From NCBI GenBank assembly GCA_030706145.1, contig JAUZPB010000004.1, positions 23,355 to 87,354 on the forward strand: a DNA stretch of 64,000 bases. Direction: 5' to 3'. The DNA comes from Bacteroidota bacterium (GTDB lineage Bacteria; Bacteroidota; Ignavibacteria; Ignavibacteriales; SURF-24). The position numbers and the translations under genes are program-made. This document shows positions 43,087-52,593 of the stretch, in pieces; positions within the stretch are counted from its first letter, which is position 1; each line of letters starts with the position of its first letter. The notes beneath the pieces are model-generated. The model was not told the origin of the DNA. It saw only the letters and a list, made by a program, of their open reading frames with translations, and did not search any database.

Positions 43087-43770
43087 TTAGTGCAGACTAA
43101 AAGGTAAAGTAATAATGCTTCCGGTTATGTATTTATAATTATCAAATAAATTGTCGACAACCTGCGCAATTCCCTCCGGATCTATCATTAAGGATTTATC
43201 TTTGACCCATCTACGGTTTTCTTCAGTATTAATCAAATTAGGGGCAATCGCATTTACTGACATATTTATGCTCTTTGCTTCAAGGGCTAGTGTCTTAACC
43301 ATAAAATTCAGCGCAGACTTTGAAACGCCATAAGCTGCTTTGTTTATCTCCGGGGCCAAAGAGGCAAAGGATGAAGTAAGGCAAAGTGAACCACCAGAAG
43401 ATTTACTAACTAGTATTGAAAAATGCCTTGCAATTAAGAAGTTTGTAAAGAGATTTATCTTTATCATTCTTTCAAACTCTTCAAAAGAAGTATCCCACAG
43501 AGTTCTTCCGCCAGAATACCCACCAAGAGTTGAAAAAAGAAAATAAGTAGTTGTTTTCACTGGCTTTATTTCCGAAAAAACTGCCTCTACGTTCTTTTCA
43601 GATGAAAGATCGCCCGCCTGAATTCTTCTAATCCCTTCAATTTCATCTGTTGAAGCTTCCAGATTTCTTCCTATCAGATATATTTTTGCATATTCCTGTT
43701 TAATGAAAAACTTTGTAACACCTTTGCCCAAATTACCTGTTGCCCCGACTATTAATAATTCCTTTTTCAT
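43087..43770 (-). CDS. SDR family oxidoreductase
   Basis: VGATGNLGKGVTKFFI Rossmann motif, YGVSKSALNFMVKTLALE. Confidence 0.9.
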   Translation of the reverse strand: MKKELLIVGATGNLGKGVTKFFIKQEYAKIYLIGRNLEASTDEIEGIRRIQAGDLSSEKNVEAVFSEIKPVKTTTYFLFSTLGGYSGGRTLWDTSFEEFERMIKINLFTNFLIARHFSILVSKSSGGSLCLTSSFASLAPEINKAAYGVSKSALNFMVKTLALEAKSINMSVNAIAPNLINTEENRRWVKDKSLMIDPEGIAQVVDNLFDNYKYITGSIITLPFSLH

Positions 43771-44156
43771 TTATAGCCTCCAATAAACATTATGAAATAA
43801 CTATAAGTATTTGTAATATATATCATTATGGCGTTTATTAAACTTTACGTATAGCAAATATTTACACGTCTCAAATTTAACATTTCTGCTCTTTCTTCTC
43901 TATATGATATTCAGTAGTCACTTTAGTTTCATATAAAGCTTCATTAATAAAATAATGCTTATAATTCCGCAGAAAAAAAAGAAAACTTGATTTATTCTGA
44001 TTTAATTTTTTTATTGCAAAAAGGATTGCTCTTTTTATATCTAGAATAACGCTGTTTATCTTCTCTCCTGTTTCATATGTATTCCCATTGCTCGTTTATT
44101 TCAATTTCAGATTGAGTATTTAATTTCCTTCAATAAAGTTGAAAAAAGGTATCAAT

Positions 44157-45605
44157 ATGAAAAAAAGCGGCAAGGATCAGGAACTAATACGCGGTTTATC
44201 TTTGACAGCAGCAATCATGATAGTAATAGGTTCAATGATTGGTTCGGGAATATTTCGTAAACCCGCTACAATGGCCGGACAATTAATGTCTCCTGAGCTT
44301 CTGCTTTTAGTATGGGTAGTAGCCGGAATAATCAGCTTTATTGGTGCATTGACAAATTCCGAGATAGCCGGGATGATAGATGAAACCGGAGGCCAGTATG
44401 CTTATTTCAGGGTAATGTACGGCGATTTTTCGGCATTTTTATATGGATGGGCAACTCTTTCAGTCATACAATCCGGAAGTCAGGCTGCCATAGCATATGT
44501 TTTTTCTGAATATCTTGGCTATTTTTTCAAGTATACTCATTTTTCAAAACAGATTGAGCAAATTGCAGTCTATATGCCTTTGGTTGGTGACATCTTCCCC
44601 CTGAAAGATATTGGGACTAAAATTGTTGCAATCGCCTGCCTTATGGGACTGACTTTTGTTAATTACATTGGTGTTGTTTTTGGCGGAATTGTTCAGACAA
44701 TTGTAACAATGATAAAAATAGCATCAATTTTGGTTCTTGCCGCTTTAATTATTCTTTTAGGTAATGGTTCTTTTGCAAATGTTTATGGCGGCTTTTCAAT
44801 ACCCGTGGCAACATCGCATAATATTGTTTCTCTATTTGGTTTAGCATTAGCCGGAGCCTTCTGGGCTTATGATGGATGGAATAACGTTACATACGTTTCG
44901 GGAGAGATAATTAAGCCCAAACGGAATGTGCCGCTTGCACTGCTTATTGGCACTCTGTCTGTAATTATTATATATGTGTTCATTAATATTGCGTTTTTAT
45001 ATGTATTGCCTGTTAACGTAATGTCAAAGTCACCACTGGTTGCTGCATCTGCAGCCGAATTGATTTTTGGCGGCCTTGGAGCATCAGTAATTGCTCTTGC
45101 CGTAATTGTTTCCACTTTCGGAGCTCTAAATGGAAGTATTTTGTCTACTTCCAGAGTAATTTATGCAATGGGCAGGACAAGGCTGTTCTTTAGAAGCCTT
45201 GGATGGGTCCACCACAAGTACAAAACGCCACATATTTCACTTTTAGCTCTTGGCATATGGTCAAGTATACTAGTTCTTACAGGGTCATTCGACATAATAA
45301 CAGACTATGTTATGTTTGCTGCCTGGCTATTTTACGCTTTGGGTGCCTTTGGAGTTTTTGTACTAAGGCGCAAGATGCCTGAGGCTCCTCGCCCATATAA
45401 AGTATGGGGTTATCCATTTACTCCGGCCATATTTGTACTGTTTTCTGTTGCTTTCCTAATTAATACTGTAATTTCAGATACTCAGAATGCTAAAATGGGA
45501 CTTGTACTTATCTTTAGTGGTGTACCTTTCTATTATCTTATGAAATACCGTAACAAAAAAGAAGATTCTTTGGCAGTAAAAGAGACCGAAAAAGAAAGTA
45601 TATAA
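44157..45605 (+). CDS. APC family amino acid permease
   Basis: SLTAAIMIVIGSMIGSGIFRKPATMAGQ, 12-TM; ATG at 44157 with AAAGG SD. Confidence 0.92.
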   Translation: MKKSGKDQELIRGLSLTAAIMIVIGSMIGSGIFRKPATMAGQLMSPELLLLVWVVAGIISFIGALTNSEIAGMIDETGGQYAYFRVMYGDFSAFLYGWATLSVIQSGSQAAIAYVFSEYLGYFFKYTHFSKQIEQIAVYMPLVGDIFPLKDIGTKIVAIACLMGLTFVNYIGVVFGGIVQTIVTMIKIASILVLAALIILLGNGSFANVYGGFSIPVATSHNIVSLFGLALAGAFWAYDGWNNVTYVSGEIIKPKRNVPLALLIGTLSVIIIYVFINIAFLYVLPVNVMSKSPLVAASAAELIFGGLGASVIALAVIVSTFGALNGSILSTSRVIYAMGRTRLFFRSLGWVHHKYKTPHISLLALGIWSSILVLTGSFDIITDYVMFAAWLFYALGAFGVFVLRRKMPEAPRPYKVWGYPFTPAIFVLFSVAFLINTVISDTQNAKMGLVLIFSGVPFYYLMKYRNKKEDSLAVKETEKESI

Positions 45606-45715
45606 TGGAACTCTTTATTTGAATTTCAACTTATTCTAATGCAAATATATTGTATTAAGCCTTAATATAGAGTAAATTGTAGATAATTATTTAAGTTGAA
45701 ATTATAATAAAGATT

Positions 45716-48511
45716 ATGAGTAGCAAGAAAAAATTTGTTATTGTAGATGCTATGGCCTTGGCTTATAAGGCCTATTTTGCATTAATTTCCAGGCCCTTAT
45801 CTACCTCAAAGGGAGAGCCCACGTCGGCTGTCTATGGATTCATGAGTCAGCTCTTAAGGATCCTTGAGAGTAATAGACCAGACTATATTGCTGTTGCATT
45901 TGATTCAAAGGAAAAGACATTCAGACATGAACGTTATGAGCATTATAAGTCTACACGCTCAGCTATGCCTGAGGATATGGTACCTCAGATGCAAAGGATC
46001 AAAGATATAATTGAGGCTCTTAATATACCTATCTACATTCTTCCAGGATATGAAGCAGATGATATTATAGGAACTGCCGTAAAGAAAGCCGAACAAATGG
46101 GTTTAGAAGCATATGCAATTACACCTGATAAGGATTTTAACCAGCTTGTCTCAGATAATATCAGAATAATAAAGCCAGGTAAGACTACCGATGAGATTGT
46201 CCTTATTGATAAGAATAGAATTGCAGAGGAATTTGGATTTGAACCTATTCAAATGATAGACTATTTAGCTTTAATTGGTGATAAATCAGACAATATACCC
46301 GGAGTTGCAGGAATTGGTCCAAAGGGAGCTTTGCCTCTTCTGCAGTCATATAAGACAATAGAAGGCATTTACGAAAATATAGATAAAATAGAAAAGCCTG
46401 CCCTTAGGGAAAAACTTCTTGCAGGGAAAGAAAACGCTTATCTTTCAAAAGAGCTCGCGACAATTCATATTTCAGCACCTTTTGATTGCGATATTACAAA
46501 GGCAGTATTTGAAAAACCTGATTTTGACAAATTAAAAACAATTTTTGATGAGCTTGAATTTCGTAATCTCTTAAATAGAGTTGAAAAGATATATTCTTCT
46601 GATCAAACGGCAAAAGTAAGTGAAAAGATCATTTCTGCACAACCTGAAGAAAAGCTTCCGGAAGAAAACGCAATTTTTGATGGCAATAAAGTAAAATACA
46701 GCCTAATTAAAAGTGTTAAAGAAGCAGAAGCTTTAGCTGAAAAGCTCCTAAAGGCGGATGCTTTCGTTTTTGATACAGAAACTGATTCCTTGAACTGTTT
46801 CGATCTGAACCTTGCAGGTGCTTCATTTTCCTTAAAGCCGGGAGAAGCATATTTTGTAGCAACAAATCCTTTTAAGGAAAGTAAAGACCTGTTTTCAAAA
46901 GATCTATCCGACAGGCTAGGCGTTGAGGAATTCATTAGAATATATAAACCAGTATTTGAAAACGAGAAAATTAAAAAGATATGCCAGAATGCAAAATTTG
47001 ATATATCTGTCCTACGCTCATATGGCGTTGAAGTTAAAAACCTTTATTTTGATACTATGCTTGCAAGTTATGTCATTGATCCAGATGAAAAGCTTGGCAT
47101 GGATGAGCTTTCATTAAAGTATCTAAATTACCGCCCAATCCCTCTTTCTGATCTGATCAATGTAAAGAAAAATCCGTCAGCCATATTTGAAATTGAGCCA
47201 GAAAAACTATCTGATTACTCTTGTGAAGATGCCGATGTAACATATAAGCTCTACAATGTTCTGGATAAAGAGCTCGCAAAGTTTGGTATGAAAGAGCTTT
47301 GTAAAAACGTCGAATTCCCATTGGTTCCTGTCCTGGAGGATATGGAAAGGACAGGCGTAAAAATAGATACAAAAAGCCTAAAGGAACTAAGTAAGGATCT
47401 GCAGATACTTCTTGATAATTATACATTAAAGATCCATTCGCTTGCAGGAGAACAGTTCAATATTAACTCGCCACTGCAGCTTCAAAAGATATTATATGAA
47501 AAGCTTGGGCTTTCAGCAGGCAAGAAAACAAAGACCGGATATTCGACTGATGCACGTGCATTAGAAAGCTTAAAAGGTGTTCACGAGATAATTGATATTA
47601 TTTTAGAATACCGCCAGGTTTCCAAACTAAAATCGACCTATGCAGATGCCCTTCCGGATCTTATTCATCCAAAGACGGGGCGTATACATACATCCTTTAA
47701 TCAGACTGTTACTTCAACAGGAAGGCTTTCAAGTAATAACCCAAACCTACAGAACATTCCAATACGAACTGAATTAGGTAAAGAAATTAGAAAGGCCTTT
47801 GTAGCAGGCAGCCCCGATCATTTGATTCTTAGTGCAGACTATAGCCAGATTGAGCTTAGAATAATGGCAAGTATTTGCCAGGATGAAGCTCTTTGCAATG
47901 CTTTCAAAAATGCTGAAGATATTCACCGCAGCACAGCCGCATTAGTTTTTATGGTTGATCCAAAAGATGTTACTTCTGATATGAGAAGAAAAGCAAAGGA
48001 AGTAAATTTTGGTATACTTTATGGTATTGGCCCTTTTGGCCTTAAGACAAGGCTTGGAGTTACACAGACCCATGCAAAAGAAATAATCGATACATACTTC
48101 AATACATTTAAGAGAGTCAACGATTTTATGGCCAGCTCTGTTGAAAAGGCCAGAAAGAATGGTTATGCTGAAACTCTCCTTGGCAGGCGAAGATATCTAA
48201 AGAATATTAATAGCAACAACAAAGCTGTAAGGCAGTTTGAAGAGCGCGTAGCAATTAATATGCCTATACAGGGTACAGCCGCTGATATGATAAAAATAGC
48301 TATGATAAATGTTTTCAATGAACTAAAGAAAAGGAAAGCACGCACGAAGATGGTACTTCAGGTTCATGACGAACTTGTTTTTGATATGCATAAAGATGAA
48401 GTTGACGAGCTGCGTCCACTTATCAAGGAGTTAATGGAAAAAGCTCTTCCTCTTGAAGTACCGGTTGTTGTAGATACAGGCATTGGAGAGAACTGGTTAG
48501 ATGCTCATTAG
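45716..48511 (+). CDS. polA: DNA polymerase I (5'-3' exo, 3'-5' exo, polymerase domains)
   Basis: FVIVDAMALAYKAYFA, GYEADDIIGT, proofreading FDTETDSL/NAKFDISVL/YSCEDADVTYKL, polymerase SADYSQIELRIMA, QVHDELVFD. Confidence 0.97.
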   Translation: MSSKKKFVIVDAMALAYKAYFALISRPLSTSKGEPTSAVYGFMSQLLRILESNRPDYIAVAFDSKEKTFRHERYEHYKSTRSAMPEDMVPQMQRIKDIIEALNIPIYILPGYEADDIIGTAVKKAEQMGLEAYAITPDKDFNQLVSDNIRIIKPGKTTDEIVLIDKNRIAEEFGFEPIQMIDYLALIGDKSDNIPGVAGIGPKGALPLLQSYKTIEGIYENIDKIEKPALREKLLAGKENAYLSKELATIHISAPFDCDITKAVFEKPDFDKLKTIFDELEFRNLLNRVEKIYSSDQTAKVSEKIISAQPEEKLPEENAIFDGNKVKYSLIKSVKEAEALAEKLLKADAFVFDTETDSLNCFDLNLAGASFSLKPGEAYFVATNPFKESKDLFSKDLSDRLGVEEFIRIYKPVFENEKIKKICQNAKFDISVLRSYGVEVKNLYFDTMLASYVIDPDEKLGMDELSLKYLNYRPIPLSDLINVKKNPSAIFEIEPEKLSDYSCEDADVTYKLYNVLDKELAKFGMKELCKNVEFPLVPVLEDMERTGVKIDTKSLKELSKDLQILLDNYTLKIHSLAGEQFNINSPLQLQKILYEKLGLSAGKKTKTGYSTDARALESLKGVHEIIDIILEYRQVSKLKSTYADALPDLIHPKTGRIHTSFNQTVTSTGRLSSNNPNLQNIPIRTELGKEIRKAFVAGSPDHLILSADYSQIELRIMASICQDEALCNAFKNAEDIHRSTAALVFMVDPKDVTSDMRRKAKEVNFGILYGIGPFGLKTRLGVTQTHAKEIIDTYFNTFKRVNDFMASSVEKARKNGYAETLLGRRRYLKNINSNNKAVRQFEERVAINMPIQGTAADMIKIAMINVFNELKKRKARTKMVLQVHDELVFDMHKDEVDELRPLIKELMEKALPLEVPVVVDTGIGENWLDAH

Positions 48512-48568
48512 TAAGCATAGAATAAAGACAACAGTGTCATTAAGAAAGATTTACTATTAGAAAAAGTG

Positions 48569-48602
48569 AACCCCCTGCAAAAGAAATTTTACAGGGGGTT
48601 TA
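48569..48602. terminator. Bidirectional intrinsic terminator between polA and 2-oxoacid oxidoreductase operon
   Basis: AACCCCCTG (48569-48577) / CAGGGGGTT (48592-48600). Confidence 0.8.
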
Positions 48603-48638
48603 TTGATTTAGAAGATCCTATTTCTAAAAAAAGATTGC

Positions 48639-49193
48639 TTATACTGATGCAACAGCATTTTCTGCTATTTCCATGCCTCTTCTAAGGGCTTGTTCATTTA
48701 AGGGCAGAAGATGATGATACCTTTCAGGAAGTACTTTTTTTAGTCCTTTCAGAATATTATCAAATTCAATGATCGGTTTTTTCTTTAGGAATGCACCCAG
48801 AACGATCATATTCATTATCTTGGTGTTATTCAGCTTTGCAGCCTCATTAGCAGCCTCAATAGGAAGAATATCGATGTCAGTCCTTGTTGGTGGATTTAAT
48901 ATAGTACTGCTTTCATAGATCAGCAGTCCACCTGGTTTAACGGCTGATTCGAATCGGTCTAAAGAGGGCTGATTAAGAGCAATAACTGTATCAAACTTTG
49001 TCAGTATTGGAGAACTGATGGGGCTGTCGCTAATTATAGTAATACAATTAGCCGTACCGCCTCTCATCTCAGGTCCATAAGAAGGCATCCAACTTACTTC
49101 CCTATCTTCCATTACTCCAGAATAACAAAGAATTTGTCCCATCGACAGGACACCCTGACCGCCAAAACCTGCAATAATAATTTCTTCAGTCAT
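48639..49193 (-). CDS. 2-oxoacid:ferredoxin oxidoreductase, gamma subunit
   Basis: IIIAGFGGQGVLSMGQILCYSG, SWMPSYGPEMRGGTANC. Confidence 0.93.
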   Translation of the reverse strand: MTEEIIIAGFGGQGVLSMGQILCYSGVMEDREVSWMPSYGPEMRGGTANCITIISDSPISSPILTKFDTVIALNQPSLDRFESAVKPGGLLIYESSTILNPPTRTDIDILPIEAANEAAKLNNTKIMNMIVLGAFLKKKPIIEFDNILKGLKKVLPERYHHLLPLNEQALRRGMEIAENAVASV

Positions 49194-49194
49194 T

Positions 49195-50019
49195 TTAGTT
49201 CTCCTTCTCGTTAGGTACTTTCAGATCACCCAGCGGGTAATAAGGCAGCATATTTTCTTCCAGCCACTTATTTGCCTGAACCGGATTCATCTTCCAGTTC
49301 GAAGGACAATCCGAGACAATTTCTACAAAGCATAAGCCCTTGTTAAGTTTTTGATATTCAAAGCTCTTTAAGATTGCTTTTTTTGCTCTTCTGACATTAG
49401 CCGGAGTATTTACTGCCGTACGTGTGCAATAATAAACTCCAGGCAGAGTAGCAACAATTTCAGTAATCTTCAAAGGGTTGCCCATTGTAAGAACATCGCG
49501 GCCAAAAGGTGAAGTCGTTGTTTTCATTCCAGGTAAAGTAGTAGGAGCCATCTGTCCACCAGTCATACCATAAATAGCATTATTAATAAATACTATTAAT
49601 ATGTTTTCTCCCCTGTTGCAGGTATGGATTGTCTCTGCAGTACCAATAGCAGCCAGGTCGCCATCTCCCTGATAAGAAAAGACGTATTTTTCTGGCATTA
49701 CTCTTTTTATGCCTGTAGCAACAGCTGAGGCTCTGCCATGGGCAGCTTCCTGCATATCTATATTCAGATAGTTATAAGCAAAAACTGCACAGCCTACAGG
49801 AGCCACGCCAATTGTATTTTCCTGTATGCCAAGTTCAGAAATAACTTCAGCTATAAGGCGATGAGCAACACCATGCCCGCAACCCGGGCAATAATGCATA
49901 GGTGTATCCAAAAGAGTATCAGGTTTTTCATAAACTATATTTTCATTGCAGAAAATGCATTCTGCCTGGTCTACTTCCTGCTCTCTCAAATCTTCTTCAA
50001 GCATTGTTTTCTCGTTCAT
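49195..50019 (-). CDS. 2-oxoacid:ferredoxin oxidoreductase, TPP-binding beta subunit
   Basis: MHYCPGCGHGVAHRL, YQGDGDLAAIGTAETIHTCNRGENILIVFINNAIYGMTGGQMAPTT. Confidence 0.95.
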   Translation of the reverse strand: MNEKTMLEEDLREQEVDQAECIFCNENIVYEKPDTLLDTPMHYCPGCGHGVAHRLIAEVISELGIQENTIGVAPVGCAVFAYNYLNIDMQEAAHGRASAVATGIKRVMPEKYVFSYQGDGDLAAIGTAETIHTCNRGENILIVFINNAIYGMTGGQMAPTTLPGMKTTTSPFGRDVLTMGNPLKITEIVATLPGVYYCTRTAVNTPANVRRAKKAILKSFEYQKLNKGLCFVEIVSDCPSNWKMNPVQANKWLEENMLPYYPLGDLKVPNEKEN

Positions 50020-51092
50020 ACTAATTCTCCGACAAATTTTTCTTCAATTTTTGCGAGAATTTCTTCCGGAGATGGAACAATTCCACCCATTCTGCCGTGA
50101 AACTCTACCTTTTTCTGACCATTTACAGCTAATCTAACATCTTCAACCATCTGACCTGCATTCATCTCAACATCAAGAAAACCTTTTATGTTTTCCTTAG
50201 CTGCAAGTTTATTTATTGCATCATAAGGGAATGGGAAAAGTGTTTTTGGTCTAAAGACACCAACCTTTATTCCCTTTGCCCTTGCAAGCTGAGCTGCTTT
50301 TTGGCAAATTCTAGCTACAAGTCCATAAGCTGTCAGAATTACCTCTGCATCATCACAGTCAATTGTTGCAAAACGAGTTTCTTCCTTTTCTATTTCTTTA
50401 TACTTTGCCTGCAGGTGAAGATTTATCTCCTCCATCTTGTCGGGCTTAATATGAAGAGAAGTAATTATATTTCTTTCCCTATCCTTAGGTTTACCAACTG
50501 TAGCCCAAGGTTCAATATTGGTCTTTCTTTGCATCTGCTCGAAGAGCTCGACTTTTTCCATCATTTGTCCTAAAGCTCCATCGGCAAGAATCATAACTGG
50601 GTTTCTCCATTTAAAGGCCAGGTCAAATCCAAGACGCACAAAGTCGACCATTTCCTGAACATTAGAAGGAGCAAGTACGATCATCCTGTAATCACCGTGA
50701 CCACCACCTTTAACGGCCTGGAAATAATCCCCCTGCGAGGGTTGAATTGTTCCTAATCCTGGACCTCCTCTTACTACATTAACGAGTAAGCATGGCAACT
50801 CAGCACATGCAATATAGGAAATGCCTTCCTGCATAAGGCTAATTCCCGGGCTTGAAGAGGATGTCATTGCTCTTTTGCCAGTACCAGCAGCTCCATAGAC
50901 CATGTTAATTGAAGCTACTTCGCTCTCAGCTTGAAGAACTACCATACCTGTTCTCTTATGGGCTTCAAGGCTTAAATACTCCAGAATTTCTGATTGTGGA
51001 GTAATAGGATACCCGAAATAAGCATCGCAACCGCTACGAATGACAGCTTCTGCTAATGCTTCATTCCCTTTCATTAATCTTGATTCTTTCAT
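50016..51092 (-). CDS. 2-oxoacid:ferredoxin oxidoreductase, alpha subunit (VorB-like)
   Basis: LMKGNEALAEAVIRSGCDAYFGYPITPQSEI, TSSSSPGISLMQEGISYIA. Confidence 0.93.
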   Translation of the reverse strand: MKESRLMKGNEALAEAVIRSGCDAYFGYPITPQSEILEYLSLEAHKRTGMVVLQAESEVASINMVYGAAGTGKRAMTSSSSPGISLMQEGISYIACAELPCLLVNVVRGGPGLGTIQPSQGDYFQAVKGGGHGDYRMIVLAPSNVQEMVDFVRLGFDLAFKWRNPVMILADGALGQMMEKVELFEQMQRKTNIEPWATVGKPKDRERNIITSLHIKPDKMEEINLHLQAKYKEIEKEETRFATIDCDDAEVILTAYGLVARICQKAAQLARAKGIKVGVFRPKTLFPFPYDAINKLAAKENIKGFLDVEMNAGQMVEDVRLAVNGQKKVEFHGRMGGIVPSPEEILAKIEEKFVGELV

Positions 51093-51376
51093 GATTTCAC
51101 CGTTACTGTTATGTCGTTGGTTACATTTGTTATTGTTGCAACTGGCTCTTTTTTATTTAAGGTCATTCTATAGACCTTAATGATGCCCTCAGGACATACT
51201 AGGGCACAATTAGTACAGCCAGTACAGTTGTCCTCGATCCTAACAATGTAATGATACCCCTTTGAATTGATCTTCCGCGAAAGTTCCAGCGATTTCTGTG
51301 GACAGGCTGCTCTACAGAGTTCACATCCTTTGCATTTTTCAATATCAACAAGAATATCTCCTTTTACTTTAGCCAT
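51089..51376 (-). CDS. 2-oxoacid:ferredoxin oxidoreductase, 4Fe-4S ferredoxin delta subunit
   Basis: CKGCELCRAACP and CTGCTNCALVCPEG. Confidence 0.92.
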   Translation of the reverse strand: MAKVKGDILVDIEKCKGCELCRAACPQKSLELSRKINSKGYHYIVRIEDNCTGCTNCALVCPEGIIKVYRMTLNKKEPVATITNVTNDITVTVKS

Positions 51377-51403
51377 GTGGATACCCCGTTTGTTATTTAA
51401 AAC

Positions 51404-51434
51404 AAAAAAGGTTACTTCTAAACCGAGTAACCTT
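51404..51434 (-). terminator. Intrinsic terminator/attenuator-like hairpin upstream of ferredoxin-subunit gene
   Basis: AAGGTTACT (51408-51416) / AGTAACCTT (51426-51434) perfect 9 bp stem; minus-strand T-tract CCTTTTTTG. Confidence 0.7.
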
Positions 51435-51576
51435 ATTCGATTGGTTTAATTAATAATAATCTCGATTAGATTTAGGTTTACTAATACAAAGTTATTAATT
51501 ATGTTTAGCTTCATTTTGTTCAGCTTCACTTTAAATATATTAATTCTGCAGGTTTACAGTTTAATTAAATTTTTAT

Positions 51577-52491
51577 TTATTCAGATTCAAATTGGTCTCT
51601 TGCATGTTTATCTGCATGATAGGAACTCCTGACCAATGGAGCAGATTCAACGGCCGAGAACCCCATTTTCTTTCCTTCAGTCTTGTACATCTTAAATTCA
51701 TCAAGTGTAACATAGCGGTCAACAGGAAGATGAATTTTTGTCGGCTGCAGGTATTGTCCAATTGTGAGAATGTCACAACCATGTTCTCTAAGGTCATGCA
51801 TAAGCTCCAGAACTTCCTCTGGCTTTTCTCCAATACCTACCATAATTCCGCTTTTAGTTCTTAACTGTTTTTCCTTGAACCATCTTATCAGATTAAGGCT
51901 TCTTTCATATTTTGCCTGAGGGCGGACAACATGATAAAGTCTTGGCACAGTTTCAAGGTTGTGATTCAATATATCAGGCGGATACTTCATTATTATTTCA
52001 AATGCTTCTTCCGACCCCTTAAAGTCAGGTATAAGAATTTCAACAGTACATTCAGGTCTTCTTTCCCTTATAAGTCTGATAGTCTCAGAAAATATCGAAG
52101 AGCCACCATCTTTAAGTTCGTCACGGTTGACTGAAGTAATAACAACATGGCGCAGTTTTAATTTTTCAACTGCCTCAACCACCCTTTCAGGCTCCTGTTT
52201 GTCAAGAACATTCGGCATTCCGGTCTTAATATTACAAAATCCGCAGCTTCTTGTACAGGTATCACCTAAAATCATGAAAGTAGCCGTGCGGCTATTCCAG
52301 CATTCACCCATATTTGGGCATTTAGCTTCTTCACAGACCGTGTGAAGATTTGAATCACGCATTAAATGATAAACATCAGAATAATTCTGCCCAATGGGAA
52401 GTTTAACCTTTAGCCAATCGGGCCTTTTTCCCAACTGCTCTTTATCTTTTTCAGCAGCTTCCTTGTATTGCCTTTGATACGAATTAATCAA
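51577..52491 (-). CDS. lipA: Lipoyl synthase
   Basis: CEEAKCPNMGECW and CTRSCGFCNI radical-SAM motifs. TTG start at 52489-52491 with AAAGG SD proposed; ORF track start 52566 would include a hairpin in the coding region. Confidence 0.94.
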   Translation of the reverse strand: MINSYQRQYKEAAEKDKEQLGKRPDWLKVKLPIGQNYSDVYHLMRDSNLHTVCEEAKCPNMGECWNSRTATFMILGDTCTRSCGFCNIKTGMPNVLDKQEPERVVEAVEKLKLRHVVITSVNRDELKDGGSSIFSETIRLIRERRPECTVEILIPDFKGSEEAFEIIMKYPPDILNHNLETVPRLYHVVRPQAKYERSLNLIRWFKEKQLRTKSGIMVGIGEKPEEVLELMHDLREHGCDILTIGQYLQPTKIHLPVDRYVTLDEFKMYKTEGKKMGFSAVESAPLVRSSYHADKHARDQFESE

Positions 52492-52518
52492 AATATTAAC
52501 CTTTCTGTTTTTAAGCAC

Positions 52519-52539
52519 AAAGCGGCAAAAAGCCGCTTT
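52519..52539. other. Perfect hairpin between E2 and lipA
   Basis: AAAGCGGC-AAAAA-GCCGCTTT. Confidence 0.6.
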
Positions 52540-52593
52540 ATAGATATAAAAAATCAAGCGAACCAATTTAACGAAAATCCCGGAACAAAGAAA

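Noticed and set aside
43081-43102. Second copy of AGTGCAGACT (also at 22161) as a dispersed repeat
   Set aside because: Only a 10-mer shared, and here it is the coding end of the SDR gene; likely chance
45716-48511. Phage-type DNA polymerase A
   Set aside because: Has full bacterial three-domain architecture including intact 5'-3' and 3'-5' exonuclease motifs; no phage genes nearby
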